Of a stretch of 64,000 nucleotides of DNA, positions 31,601 through 40,629 are shown piece by piece; position 1 is the stretch's first letter; each line of letters starts with the position of its first letter. The position numbers and the translations under genes are program-made. This DNA is from Candidatus Pantoea floridensis (lineage in GTDB: Bacteria; Pseudomonadota; Gammaproteobacteria; Enterobacterales; Enterobacteriaceae), in assembly GCF_900215435.1 (NCBI RefSeq), contig NZ_OCMY01000004.1, positions 22,639-86,638 on the forward strand. Direction: 5' to 3'. The notes beneath the pieces are model-generated. The model made no database searches. It had not been told where the DNA came from and saw only the letters and a program-made list of their open reading frames with translations.

Positions 31601-32281
31601 ATGTGTGGACGATTTGCGCAGTACAGCAGCCGTGATGAATATTTTGACGCACTCGGACTGAAACCAGACGAAATCACGTTTGATCCGGAGCCCATTGGCC
31701 GCTTCAACGTGGCGCCAGGCACAAAGGTGCTGCTCCTCAGCGAGCGTGAGGATGCGCTGCACCTCGATCCCGTGTTCTGGGGTTATGGCCCGGAGTGGTG
31801 GGATAAGCAGCCGCTCATTAACGCACGCGGCGAAACGGCAGCGAGCGGGCGCATGTTTAAGCCGCTGTGGAACCACGGGCGCGCCATTGTGCCGGCTGAC
31901 GGCTGGTTCGAATGGCAGAAAGAGGGTGGGAAAAAGCAGCCGTTCTTTATCTACCACAGAAAAAAGCAGCCTCTGTTTTTTGCCGCCATCGGTAAGCAGC
32001 CTTACGGACAGGACCACGGTAAGGAAGGGTTTGTCATTGTGACCTCATCGAGCAACCAGGGCATGGTCGACATCCACGATCGCAGGCCGCTAGTGATCGC
32101 TGCTGACGCCGTCCGTGAATGGCTGAGTGCTGATACATCACCTGAGCGGGCAGAGGAAATTGCTCATGATGCAGCCATTCCGGAGAAAGAATTTACATGG
32201 CATCCGGTAAGTAAGGCCGTGGGAAACATACACAATCAGGGAAAAGAACTGATTGAGCAACTTCATGAGGCAACCGACTGA
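31601..32281 (+). CDS. SRAP-domain protein (YedK/HMCES-like)
   Basis: Starting at ATG 31601 the product has 226 residues and begins MCGRFAQY, exposing catalytic Cys2 after methionine removal. The conserved RFNVAPGT, INARGETAA, PADGWFEW and TSSSNQGMVDIHDRRP segments are all present, with the active-site Glu and His of the family. SRAP proteins trap abasic sites in single-stranded DNA through a thiazolidine crosslink. On a conjugative plasmid this could shield single-stranded transfer intermediates; that role is inferred. Confidence 0.93.
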   Translation: MCGRFAQYSSRDEYFDALGLKPDEITFDPEPIGRFNVAPGTKVLLLSEREDALHLDPVFWGYGPEWWDKQPLINARGETAASGRMFKPLWNHGRAIVPADGWFEWQKEGGKKQPFFIYHRKKQPLFFAAIGKQPYGQDHGKEGFVIVTSSSNQGMVDIHDRRPLVIAADAVREWLSADTSPERAEEIAHDAAIPEKEFTWHPVSKAVGNIHNQGKELIEQLHEATD

Positions 32282-32308
32282 AAGAAGGCTGCATGCAAAA
32301 GTGGACAA

Positions 32309-32336
32309 AAAAAATCCCCGCCAGAGCGGGGACATA
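32309..32336 (-). terminator. Rho-independent terminator, leftward
   Basis: On the minus strand TCCCCGC and GCGGGGA pair around a short loop and are followed by TTTTTTT. It would end transcription of the 32498-32704 gene. Confidence 0.7.
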
Positions 32337-32497
32337 AACTGGACAGGGTGGAAAGTCTCTCGCATCGTGTGCGTGCTGTGTGTAGCCTTCGTGGAAAATA
32401 CGAAGCGCATACCAGATTAGTCAGCAGTTAGATTACCGGCAAATGGGTAACGAAAAATTTGTTGGTCATCACAATGGGTTCTGGCCATCAACCCTCA

Positions 32498-32704
32498 TTA
32501 ATGTCGCGCAGGAGGCGGCCCTTCGAGGGTTATAAGTAAGCGCTGCTCACCGGCGTCCACTTTCAGGATATTACTTTCATGAGCGTTCAGGTTTTCCACA
32601 ATGATAATACTTAGCGCAGCCATGAGCTCTGCGGGAGAGGCTTTAACAGCCTCTGCAAGTATTTCAATCTCATCAACTAACTGTGTTACCGTCCCATCTC
32701 TCAT
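32498..32704 (-). CDS. Small plasmid protein, unknown function
   Basis: The 68-residue product is acidic and helical (VTQLVDEIEILAEAVKASPAELM) and then beta-like near the C terminus (RLLITLEGPP). It has no membrane helix or known motif. The ATG at 32704 has a weak ribosome-binding context. A terminator faces it about 160 bp downstream, which supports a real transcription unit. Confidence 0.45.
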   Translation of the reverse strand: MRDGTVTQLVDEIEILAEAVKASPAELMAALSIIIVENLNAHESNILKVDAGEQRLLITLEGPPPARH

Positions 32705-33299
32705 CTGCCTGACTTCCCCTATCCATAGTGAGTGCTACTAGCTTACGTGTTTTTTCATAAGTAACACACATCCTGCAACTGCAAAGGCCGGCGAGCAGTG
32801 CGCAGCCTGCCCCTGAATGACGCGTCAGCGGCATGGAGGCGCCCTAAATAGCTAAGGACGGTTCAGGAGCCAACTGGCGCCGTCAGCCCGGCGTAGCCGG
32901 TTACAGGCTCAATGGTGGCGAAAGCCCAACCCCTCCCTGCCAGACGCCGTTTAAGCAGCGGCCATTCAGGCGCGCATAAGTCAGATGGTCGCAGACGAAA
33001 GATAGTTATCGCGGGCCTCAGAGTGACAGCGACGTCAGAGGTAGTTACATCATCCATCTATAAAGCGACTCTGTTCCGGCCCTTTGGGCCGGGGCGGCGG
33101 CGCTTTTCAGGGTGGGTTTCGCTTGGTTCTGAGATAAGCACGATTTTAATGGTTTTGGGTTTACTGCAGATGGATGTGGTCATGCTGTAACCGCTGTTTT
33201 TTTGCCCGCAATTTGCGGGAGCTACCTTCAGGCGCGTAGCGACTGCAGCGAACCGGCGCGAACGTCAGTTCGCTGCAAGGGCGGGCATTAACTTGTTCA

Positions 33300-33480
33300 C
33301 ATGGCGAAGCCGTATAGGTTTTATTTTTAAAGGTAAGTAATAACAGATCTTTAAAAGAAGGTAGATCGGGTTTTTAAAAGGATCATCGCGGTTTGTAAAA
33401 AGTCCGGATAGCAGTTAACCGGCTATTCGGTCAGGAGATTATTTTAATACCCTCTCGCGGTTTATGTGGATAACTCAAAA
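33300..33480 (-). other. oriR: IncFII-type origin of replication (oriR)
   Basis: The region follows repA by about 260 bp. It contains a perfect DnaA box (TTATCCACA on the minus strand, 33465-33473) and an AT-rich tract with CTTTTAAAAACCCG-like elements (33340-33400). In R1/R100 plasmids the origin has the same order: repA, CIS, DnaA box, AT-rich region. RepA acting in cis would open this region. The interval 32705-33299 further left holds GC-rich hairpins only; I see no gene. Confidence 0.75.
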
Positions 33481-33742
33481 ACGCACCAGTGCGTGACCTC
33501 AACGTCGCTGCACCGGTGAATTTATGGGCTGGGTTTGACCTGGACTTATGGAGGATGTCAGCGAAAAGTGGATGATATTTATACGGAATGGGAATAACAG
33601 GCGAGCGTGGGCCTCCGGCGCAAACCGGATAGCTGAAAGAGAGGGTGTGAAGATAAAAAGCGGCCTTTCTGGCCGGTTTGCGGACACGGGAAAGCCGGCG
33701 CCAAAGCGCCAGTCAGTGAAACCGAATGATGTCAGAAACGCG
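33481..33742 (-). other. CIS-like region between repA and oriR
   Basis: Position between the repA stop and the DnaA box corresponds to the CIS element of IncFII plasmids, which couples RepA synthesis to cis action at the origin through Rho-dependent termination. No gene is seen. The assignment is by position, not by sequence identity. Confidence 0.5.
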
Positions 33743-34609
33743 TCAGGTGGTAACCAGCTGGTCGTCGTCAAGCCGCGCATAGTGGCCACGCGACATCTTC
33801 ATACGCTCCGTCACGCGGCGCTCGATTTCCGCTCTCACCGCGTCCAGGCCGCCAAAGAAGCGACCGTTAACGATATCTTTATTCAGCTGAGTGCGGACCA
33901 GCTGCTCAATGTCTTTACGGTTGCGCGGTGCGTCTTTACGCGCACGATGACGTTTCATACCGTGTTCGCGGCGCGACTTCTGGTACTCGCGGAAGCGTTC
34001 GCGCACGAATGCCCAGGCGGCGTTAATGAGTTCACCGGCGTCTGCGCGCGGTAACCCCTTCTTCTCACGCTGGCGGTTTTCCCACTCAATACGGCTACGG
34101 CGCGCTGCTGCAACGGCTTCCTCCGACACGTCCAGCACTTGCCACATCAGCGGTGTGAAGGTGATATCAGTCGGAATGTTGCAGCCGATCTCTTTATCAT
34201 ACTCGGTGTTGTAGGTGATGAGCTTCAGCTGCTCAAGCGTATGGCAGGCACCCGTGAATCGGGTGATCGAGAGACGTTTTTTCTCCGTGGCCAGTCCGCA
34301 GCGGATGCTCATAGTCGTGAGCGAGGCGCCCACGCGGTTGGCCAGCGGATTCAGGTACCAGCACATTGCCTGAAGCGTTGCTTCCAGCGCGCGCATGCGG
34401 AGCTTTGGTGGCCGGCGTTTGCGTTCGCCACGGGCGATCGACATCGCAACCAGCATCTGGAATTCTACGCGTTGCGTAAAGCCCACCGCCTTCTCACGAA
34501 GTTTTTCGCAGAACGGCAGCGTTTTCTTTCCTTTCTCCGGAATAAATTCAGGATTAGGATTCTTTACCTGCCGGTAAAATGAAGTGTTTTCAGATACCTG
34601 TTCAGTCAC
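33743..34609 (-). CDS. repA: RepA replication initiator, IncFII family
   Basis: The 288-residue protein matches IncFII RepA from the start (YRQVKNPNPEF) through FCEKLREKAVGFTQR, YLNPLANRVGASLTTMSI and CGLATEKKRLSITRFT, to DVSEEAVAAARRSRIEWENR and a basic C terminus. It initiates replication at oriR on the same molecule. Start codon is GTG 34609 after GGAAGG. The tap stop overlaps it as GTGACTGA, which gives the known translational coupling. Length is normal for IncFII RepA (about 285). Confidence 0.96.
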   Translation of the reverse strand: MTEQVSENTSFYRQVKNPNPEFIPEKGKKTLPFCEKLREKAVGFTQRVEFQMLVAMSIARGERKRRPPKLRMRALEATLQAMCWYLNPLANRVGASLTTMSIRCGLATEKKRLSITRFTGACHTLEQLKLITYNTEYDKEIGCNIPTDITFTPLMWQVLDVSEEAVAAARRSRIEWENRQREKKGLPRADAGELINAAWAFVRERFREYQKSRREHGMKRHRARKDAPRNRKDIEQLVRTQLNKDIVNGRFFGGLDAVRAEIERRVTERMKMSRGHYARLDDDQLVTT

Positions 34610-34673
34610 GCCTTCCTGCGCTTATGTTGCACAGAAGGAGTACGCACAGAAGGTATTGCAGTTTTCCGGGCAT
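34602..34673 (-). CDS. tap: Tap (RepA leader peptide)
   Basis: A 23-codon frame begins ATG 34673 and ends with the TGA inside the repA start region. The C-terminal part (LLLCNISAG followed by RRD) matches the Tap leader peptide of R1/R100 plasmids. Translation of tap opens the repA ribosome-binding site. CopA antisense RNA blocks this step. The gene is tiny but the match and the overlap are convincing. Confidence 0.9.
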   Translation of the reverse strand: MPGKLQYLLCVLLLCNISAGRRD

Positions 34674-34684
34674 AAAACTATACT
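34656..34684 (+). promoter_or_regulatory. copA promoter
   Basis: TTGCAG at 34656-34661 and TATACT at 34679-34684 are separated by 17 bp, a near-consensus sigma-70 promoter. It points opposite to repA, with initiation expected near 34690. Confidence 0.85.
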
Positions 34685-34689
34685 CCCCG

Positions 34690-34776
34690 CATAGAGCAAC
34701 AGCTTCTATGCAGATTCAGTGAGCCCCGTTAATCTTCCTCAGTCGCCAAACTCAGAGATTATCGGGGTTTTCTTTT
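34690..34776 (+). ncRNA. copA: CopA (Inc) antisense RNA controlling repA
   Basis: The RNA is complementary to the leader of repA mRNA. A first stem (GCATAGA/TCTATGC, 34689-34711) is followed by the major stem-loop: CCCCGTTAATCT at 34724-34735 pairs with AGATTATCGGGG at 34756-34767. Its loop contains the TCGCCAAA sequence seen in R1 CopA, and a T-rich terminator tail (TTTTCTTTTTT) follows. The stem-loop is a close match to CopA of R1. It sets copy number and incompatibility by blocking tap translation. Confidence 0.95.
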
Positions 34777-34896
34777 TTCTGGCCTTCAGTAATCTGTCAG
34801 TACCAGTCTCCTGCCACCTTGCGGCGTGGCCCGCCAGAATTCTTTACGGTTTGCAATCTATCACTTCAACAGACATACGACAAGAAAGTAATGCCA

Positions 34897-35151
34897 TTAC
34901 TTATTGCTAGCTTCAAATGCCTGTTCTAAAAGACGTTCAATATACTCAGCCTGAGTCATGCCTTGTTTGTCACACTCGACCAAAAGCCGGTCTTTTATTG
35001 GATTGCGCACAAAAATCTTAACTTCTTTATGAGTCAGTTTTTTTCTGGCCACAGCTGCCTGCTGCTTTTCAGAAGCACTTAACGGATTACCTTTGCGATA
35101 TGGGCGCTTAGATCCTGCTGAGGAAGTGACTGCGTTAGCTGACTGCGACAT
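34897..35151 (-). CDS. copB: CopB/RepA2, transcriptional repressor of repA
   Basis: From the second methionine at 35151 the product has 84 residues and begins MSQSANAVTSSAGSKRPYRK, matching CopB/RepA2 of IncFII plasmids, which is 86 residues. KEVKIFVRNPIKDRLLVECD and GMTQAEYIERLLEQA form a ribbon-helix-helix domain. CopB represses the repA promoter. A 19-residue upstream extension to 35208 is open but unlike the family, so I prefer 35151. Confidence 0.9.
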   Translation of the reverse strand: MSQSANAVTSSAGSKRPYRKGNPLSASEKQQAAVARKKLTHKEVKIFVRNPIKDRLLVECDKQGMTQAEYIERLLEQAFEASNK

Positions 35152-35285
35152 CTCTGCCTCCTCCACTAAATTCAGAGCGAATTTTGCAGAGAATACTACA
35201 TAACTCATAAATCAGCGACTTAACTTTAAGCAGGAGTGTGATCAGCGTTGGCGCGCGGACCGCACTCAGAATTTAAAAGCGGATT

Positions 35286-35819
35286 TCAGTAAGTTGATCG
35301 CCAGTCCGTACCGTCATCCCAGCGTGACTGCCAGTGCGTCAGGTACATCTGCGCCAGCGAGGGTACCCCGCGAACGACCAGCGCGTTCTCGGAGTTCGAC
35401 TCCGCTGCGCTTCGGGTGTAGTTAAATGACCCAACCTCAACGTTTTGCCCGTCCGTGATGATCACCTTGTCATGCATGATTTTGTACTGGCCGTTGGTTC
35501 GCAGCGGAATGCCGGCATTGATCACTACGTTCATTGCAGCCTGGCTGGCCTTACTCCGATTGCCTTTATCATCCACAACCACCCTGACGTCCACGCCGCG
35601 CCGCTTCGCCGCGACCAGAGACTTCACCACCTCAGGTGACGTGAAGCTGTAGCCCATCAACCGGATGCTCTCCCGAGCGTCGTCCAGCGTGCGGATAACC
35701 AGCTGTTCCGCGCTGCCTTCAGGCGAAAATCCCACGTCAATGGATGGAGAACCGGCTGACGCACACGCGCCAAAACTCAGCGAGATCGCCATGGCGATCG
35801 CTGCAAAGGTCAGTTTCAT
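35286..35819 (-). CDS. nuc: Nuc, secreted phospholipase-D-family endonuclease
   Basis: The 177-residue product has a signal peptide (MKLTFAAIAMAISLSFGACA) and a single HKD motif, HDKVIITDG at about residues 123-131, as in the Nuc endonuclease of pKM101 and IncI plasmids. The enzyme works as a dimer to make one active site and is exported to the periplasm. It lies downstream of trbC at the end of the transfer region. Its role in conjugation is not established. Confidence 0.92.
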   Translation of the reverse strand: MKLTFAAIAMAISLSFGACASAGSPSIDVGFSPEGSAEQLVIRTLDDARESIRLMGYSFTSPEVVKSLVAAKRRGVDVRVVVDDKGNRSKASQAAMNVVINAGIPLRTNGQYKIMHDKVIITDGQNVEVGSFNYTRSAAESNSENALVVRGVPSLAQMYLTHWQSRWDDGTDWRSTY

Positions 35820-35882
35820 GTTTTGTTCCTGCAGTTAGTCGGCCGTGGCCGGCAATAAGTCTGAAGATTCATGTCGCAGAGG

Positions 35883-35912
35883 CAAAAAAAGAGGGCCATA
35901 CAGGCCCTTAAG
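35883..35912 (-). terminator. Terminator ending the transfer operon
   Basis: On the minus strand AAGGGCC and GGCCCTC pair around TGTAT and are followed by TTTTTTTGCC. It lies between trbC and nuc, so nuc probably has its own promoter. Confidence 0.7.
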
Positions 35913-35916
35913 AAGT

Positions 35917-36006
35917 TCAGCGTTGCCCACGTTCAAATTGAATCGTGGCAGACTTTGGAGCAGTCTGACTTTCCTTATCGACCTCAGCCTCTAAAGCTTT
36001 AACCAT
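35917..36006 (-). CDS. Possible 29-residue peptide downstream of trbC
   Basis: ATG 36006 opens a 29-codon frame beginning MVKALEAEVDKESQTA. It starts 31 bp after the trbC stop and ends just before the terminator. No clear ribosome-binding site is present. It may be only chance. Confidence 0.25.
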   Translation of the reverse strand: MVKALEAEVDKESQTAPKSATIQFERGQR

Positions 36007-36036
36007 TTGCTACCAATCATCATATGTAACAACTGG

Positions 36037-38226
36037 TTATCTAAACTCCCTTACATTTTCATGCGCCAGAGGCACGTAGTTCTGCTCGGCTTTTTCAATC
36101 GCCTCGCGCGCCACCCCCATCAGTCGCGGTTCACGAAGCCGGACCTTATACCCCCGCCCCTGCGCCGGCAGGCTGGCCAGCACCATGTTCCAGAGAACCG
36201 CCGCCCGAACCGCGGCCGCCGGCGATCGCTTCCAGCTATACTTACACTCAAGGTCAAACTCACAGACGGTGGCCAGCGCCGGGTCGGTCATCACCAAGCG
36301 GCGGGTATCCTGCGGACCCGGTGCCGCATCGAGCACGCGTAAGATGTGCTGCACGCGATCAGCGCGCACATAGCTGCGACGCTCGCGAAACGGCATGGTA
36401 GCCAGCAGCTGCTGCTCGGATGGCGGGCTCACCTCAACAAAGCGGTTTATCCGCACCGCGTCCTGCGAAAACTTGTCGGCATCTTTTATGTAAAGCGAGC
36501 TGCCGCGAATGACCTCCCCCCGGAACAGCGTGATGCTCTCGCCCTCCTGCAGCGCCTTAATTTCATCGACGTCGACCTTTTTCTTCTCACTCACCTGCAG
36601 CCGGGTGTCATCGTTCCAGCCGCCGAGAATACCGCCCTGCTGCACCATGCTGCCCATGTGCGCGCGGTACTCGGTGCCCGCCATCAGCTGCAGGATTTCC
36701 AGCGTGTCTTTGGGGTCGCGGATACTGCCGGTGATGCGCGTGCCCATGTTGGCAATCAGCGTCCACACCGCGTCGCCCGCCGCCGTCTTCAGGCGCTGCA
36801 CCTCCTGGCCGGCCAGCAGCAGGCAGTAGCCCAGCGAGCGGATCTGCGTGGCCAGCTCGCCGAGCTTCTCGCTGTAACCGGCGCCGACCTCGTCAATGAT
36901 CCACAGGAAAGGGAAGCGGTCCCTGTACCGGCGCACCTTCATGTTTTCCTGCGGGCGCCCTTCAATCTTCTCGCCGAGGTCCTGGCTTAAAATCATGGCC
37001 AGCTGCGACTGATAAAGCCGGCCGAGCGTGGAGCTCTCGCTGGAGGAAAGCTCCAGCGCCGGCACCAGCACGATCAGGATGCGGTCGTTGTGCACCACGT
37101 CGCGCAGGTCGATGTCGCCGGCGTCGCGTGCAAACACGTGACCGTAGGTGTCACTGAACAGGCTCAGCATGCGGGTGAACTGCTGCATCAGGTAGCCGTG
37201 CTGACGGTTCGCCTCCGGATCCCACTCCGACGGCGTGGCCACCTTGTCGATGTCGAAGCCGGAGAGCGTATCGAGGTAGTTCTGCAGCACGTGGCGGATT
37301 TCCTCATGCCACTGCTCCTCCACCGCCTGGATGTACAGGCCGGCGATTTTGCGCAGCGGCAGGTGCTGCTGAATGGTCCGCTGGGACAGCGTCGTGCCCT
37401 CGCGCCGGCACTTGTAGACCAGTGCAAAAATCAGCGCCTGGTTCATGGCCTTGGCCTTTTCCTGCCACTCACCGCCGCTGCTGCCGGTTTTGGGCAGCAT
37501 GGAGTCCATCAGGTTAACTGTGTAGGTTTCCTGCGCCAGCCCGAACACGGAGGTGGTATTGGTCTGCGGCCGGCCTTTGGCGTTGTCCAGCAGCTGCTGC
37601 GCCCGCGAGGTGCCCCCGGTGATGAAATTCATCACGCGCAGGTCGTCTTCGCGGCCGAATCGGCGCGCCATGGACATTACGGATAGCGCTACGTCGTTCT
37701 GCGCCTTGTGGTCAGAGATGATAAGCCCCTTACCCCAGCACAGCGCGTTGAACACCCAGCCCATCAGCGTCTCCGTTTTACCGGCGCCGGTGGTGCCGAA
37801 CATCAGCACGTGCCGGGTGAGGTCGTCCATCGACAGCCACAGCTCCCGCCCCGCGTCTTTGCCGCGCAGGTAGCCGGCGTACAGGATACCGGCAGCGCGG
37901 CCGGTGTGAATGCGGATGCTGGCCACCGGCAGAAAGCCCAGCACCCTGGCCGGCACCTGCCGTTCGGTGGAGGGGTCGTCGCGGTTCATGTCTGTTGGCA
38001 TGCGCATCGGCATCTTCCAGCGGCCGGCCGGCGCCACGACCATCGACCAGAACAGCAGCACCGGCAGGCTCAGCAGCAGCGTGGCGGGCCAGATGAGCCC
38101 CGCGACCACCGCCGCCGGCATGGCCCAGAACAGCGAGCCGCCCTCGCTGAGCATATCTGTCAGCCAGGAGCGGCCGACGTGCCGGTTAACGCGCGCGTTA
38201 TCCAGCGTGGAATTATTGTCCGACAT
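36037..38226 (-). CDS. trbC: TrbC, coupling ATPase of the I-type transfer system (DotL-like)
   Basis: The 729-residue protein has an N-terminal membrane pair (about residues 33-66), Walker A GTTGAGKT at residues 144-151 and a Walker B region reading FLWIIDEVGAG. It belongs to the TraG/VirD4/DotL coupling-protein superfamily and, by gene order, corresponds to TrbC of R64 and IncL/M plasmids. It links the relaxosome to the transfer channel at the inner membrane. The start overlaps the trbB stop by 14 bp. The length is close to R64 TrbC (about 763). Confidence 0.92.
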   Translation of the reverse strand: MSDNNSTLDNARVNRHVGRSWLTDMLSEGGSLFWAMPAAVVAGLIWPATLLLSLPVLLFWSMVVAPAGRWKMPMRMPTDMNRDDPSTERQVPARVLGFLPVASIRIHTGRAAGILYAGYLRGKDAGRELWLSMDDLTRHVLMFGTTGAGKTETLMGWVFNALCWGKGLIISDHKAQNDVALSVMSMARRFGREDDLRVMNFITGGTSRAQQLLDNAKGRPQTNTTSVFGLAQETYTVNLMDSMLPKTGSSGGEWQEKAKAMNQALIFALVYKCRREGTTLSQRTIQQHLPLRKIAGLYIQAVEEQWHEEIRHVLQNYLDTLSGFDIDKVATPSEWDPEANRQHGYLMQQFTRMLSLFSDTYGHVFARDAGDIDLRDVVHNDRILIVLVPALELSSSESSTLGRLYQSQLAMILSQDLGEKIEGRPQENMKVRRYRDRFPFLWIIDEVGAGYSEKLGELATQIRSLGYCLLLAGQEVQRLKTAAGDAVWTLIANMGTRITGSIRDPKDTLEILQLMAGTEYRAHMGSMVQQGGILGGWNDDTRLQVSEKKKVDVDEIKALQEGESITLFRGEVIRGSSLYIKDADKFSQDAVRINRFVEVSPPSEQQLLATMPFRERRSYVRADRVQHILRVLDAAPGPQDTRRLVMTDPALATVCEFDLECKYSWKRSPAAAVRAAVLWNMVLASLPAQGRGYKVRLREPRLMGVAREAIEKAEQNYVPLAHENVREFR

Positions 38227-39298
38227 GCTCCCCTCCGTTCAGAAACGCTATCAGCGCCGCCGGCGAGCTCAGCACGCTCTGCGGTACATAGCGCCCGTCA
38301 TCAGAAATCGTCCACGGCGTGCCCGGCAGGCGGTAGGCCCGGAAGGCAACCTCGTTGACGCCAATCGCCGCGCGCGCCGTTTCAGCCTTCTTCTCATCCG
38401 TCACCACCGGCGCGGCCTGCGTTGCGCCCGGCACACCGATGCCGGCATCGGCAGCGAAAAGCTGCTTCCAGGCCGCAGGACGATCAGCCTTCGGTAGCGC
38501 CATCACTGGCGTCAGCGTTTTAAGCGACGCCTCGCGGCCCTCAATGGTGACCGGGAAAACCACCACGTTGACGACGCCCGCTGCGGTTTCAAAATGTCGC
38601 TCCATGCGCTGGCAGTTCGGGCACGCCGGATCGGCGAATACGTAAATCGTGCGCGCGTGGCCACTTGAAAGCGCCACGGTGAACAGTCCACGGGCCGCCG
38701 CTTTTCTGAGATTGCCCGGCAGCTCTGCGCGCACGCTCTGCGGCATGTCCCACCCGTCGGCAGGAGGGGCTGGGGGTGCAGGCCGCTGCTGCAGTTGCTG
38801 TGGCAGTACCGGAGTGTCAGTGCGCCCGCCATTTTTAAATGATGAGGTCATGGCCGGGGCATTGGATACTGGTGAAACGCCCACTGTAGAGAGTAAATCT
38901 GCCCCTTCCGCCATCCTGGCCGGCTGCGGCACATGCGCAAACCACGTCAGCAGCCCCAGCGCGACTGCCAGAGAGCATCCACCGAACGCATGCCAGATAC
39001 GGCGTTTTCCTGCTGCAGTGGTCACTAGGCCAGTAATGCAGCTAAGCAGCTGCGCTGCGTCCTCCCCCCTGTAAAGAGGTGTCAGCGCGTCATGTGCGTT
39101 CTGAGCGTAGAGCCCGTCACTATGCACCACAAACCACGGCATCTGACGGAGAGAACAAAAGAACAACGTACTGATACCATTCCCTGTCAGCGTTCCTGAC
39201 TCCGCACCCCATTTTTCTTCAGTCTGACAGCGATGGACACTCAGCAGGTTGCCGTTAATTTTGGCCACGAACGGGCCTTCTCTGCGTGAAAAATTCAT
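38213..39298 (-). CDS. trbB: TrbB, DsbC-like thiol-disulfide protein
   Basis: ATG 39298 lies 8 bp after AAAAGG and gives 361 residues; an ATG at 39304 is too close. After an N-terminal domain and a membrane helix (about residues 102-120), the periplasmic part carries a thioredoxin-fold active site CPNC at 226-229 within IYVFADPACPNCQRMERHF. The cis-proline region is LPGTPWTI. It resembles TrbB of IncI1. It probably assists disulfide formation in periplasmic transfer proteins. Confidence 0.88.
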   Translation of the reverse strand: MNFSRREGPFVAKINGNLLSVHRCQTEEKWGAESGTLTGNGISTLFFCSLRQMPWFVVHSDGLYAQNAHDALTPLYRGEDAAQLLSCITGLVTTAAGKRRIWHAFGGCSLAVALGLLTWFAHVPQPARMAEGADLLSTVGVSPVSNAPAMTSSFKNGGRTDTPVLPQQLQQRPAPPAPPADGWDMPQSVRAELPGNLRKAAARGLFTVALSSGHARTIYVFADPACPNCQRMERHFETAAGVVNVVVFPVTIEGREASLKTLTPVMALPKADRPAAWKQLFAADAGIGVPGATQAAPVVTDEKKAETARAAIGVNEVAFRAYRLPGTPWTISDDGRYVPQSVLSSPAALIAFLNGGEHVGQ

Positions 39299-39313
39299 GG
39301 TCATATCCTTTTC

Positions 39314-40528
39314 TCAGCGCACACCGGCGCCATCGGTAAATTCGGTTTCGCCCGTGTCGGGCAGATACAGAGCGTCCGGGAATGGCACCTCGCGCTGAGG
39401 TTTTGCACGCCTGGTCCGGGCATCGCGCGGATACACGAGGCCGAGCGATTCAAGCTCGTACTGGAGCCCCGTAATCGCCTCATCCGTCATCAGCGGCGGA
39501 CGGGGCAGGCTTAACTTTCTGGCCATCTGCTCCGCGCGAGCCTGCGCCACGATGCCCGCGCCCTCGACAAACACCTTGGCGGTATCGGCGCTGTGCAGGC
39601 CGTACCACAGCGTGCGGTCACAGCCCTTCAGCCAGCGAAAGCGCGCCGGCGGCAGCCTGAGGTCGCGACCATAGAGTCCCGCCAGCGCGGAGCGCACCGT
39701 GCCGTGCCCCTTCAGCCACTCGCTCACGCCCGGGCAGGCGAGCACCCTGCCGACCTGCGCCTCGGAGACCTTCCAGTTAGGGACGCTGCGGAACTCCGGC
39801 GCCCGGAATAGCCGGCGGGTCATGCAGGACCGGTTCAGGTCGTCCAGCAGGGTGGTTGCCGCCGTCCGGTCATCCGCAAACACCTGCAGCCCGAACACGG
39901 CCAGCAGCGCGCGCTCATGCAGTTGCCACTGGTCCGGTGACGTCATGACCGGACCAGTCTGAGCGTCAAAAACAGCGCGTGCGGCGTCGCGGTCAAGCAT
40001 CCGGCGCTTAATCAGGCCGTGCTGCTCCGCAAACTCCTCCGGCTTGAGCGCCCAGGCATTTTCTGCGGTGGTGTCGTTCATCAGCCCGTCGCCGCGATGC
40101 CCGGCCAGCACGGGAATAACGGAAGGCGCAAAGGTGGCCATTACGCGGGGCAGTGAGTGGATGTCGATCGCGCGACGGCTGCGAAAGCCCAGCGCGGGGT
40201 GACGCGCCAGCGCCCAGCCGGTCACGGCTATCAGCGGCACCATCGGCACGAACAGGATGCCGGCCGTGGCGTTGAGCACGCTCTGCCATTCGCTGAGGCT
40301 GACCGCCTCGGCGCCGTTGCCGGTGGCAGCCAGCAGGTTGATGCGTTCGGCGGCGTAGCGATGGATGTGCGGAAAGTCCGCCATACGCCACAGCCAGTAA
40401 AGTAGCCAGCAGCTCCAGCGCACGAAGTCGGCAAAATAGAGCCAGCACAGCAGTGCCGTGAGGCAAAGGGTAATCAGCACCATGGCCGGCTCGTTACTGC
40501 CGGCGGCGTTCGGATGTTGGGAGTACAT
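39314..40528 (-). CDS. trbA: TrbA, membrane protein of the coupling complex (DotM/IcmP-like)
   Basis: From ATG 40528 the protein has 404 residues, matching R64 TrbA; a GTG at 40585 would add 19. Hydrophobic helices near residues 15-47 and 91-110 anchor it in the membrane. A long soluble domain follows (WKVSEAQVGRVLACPGVSEW, and later FRWLKGCDRTLWYGLHS), which is typical of DotM/TrbA proteins that partner the coupling ATPase. It lies directly upstream of trbB and trbC. Confidence 0.87.
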   Translation of the reverse strand: MYSQHPNAAGSNEPAMVLITLCLTALLCWLYFADFVRWSCWLLYWLWRMADFPHIHRYAAERINLLAATGNGAEAVSLSEWQSVLNATAGILFVPMVPLIAVTGWALARHPALGFRSRRAIDIHSLPRVMATFAPSVIPVLAGHRGDGLMNDTTAENAWALKPEEFAEQHGLIKRRMLDRDAARAVFDAQTGPVMTSPDQWQLHERALLAVFGLQVFADDRTAATTLLDDLNRSCMTRRLFRAPEFRSVPNWKVSEAQVGRVLACPGVSEWLKGHGTVRSALAGLYGRDLRLPPARFRWLKGCDRTLWYGLHSADTAKVFVEGAGIVAQARAEQMARKLSLPRPPLMTDEAITGLQYELESLGLVYPRDARTRRAKPQREVPFPDALYLPDTGETEFTDGAGVR

Positions 40529-40629
40529 GTGAGAGTGTCCGGAAACGGAGACGGGAAGCCCGTCAGACTGCAGATAAGAAAACACCGGCGCGTGGCCGGT
40601 GTCAGAGGAAAAGCGTCAGGATGTCAGTG

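Noticed and set aside
32912..33190. Rightward 92-codon frame left of oriR
   Set aside because: It covers GC-rich hairpins next to the origin and has no family-like content.
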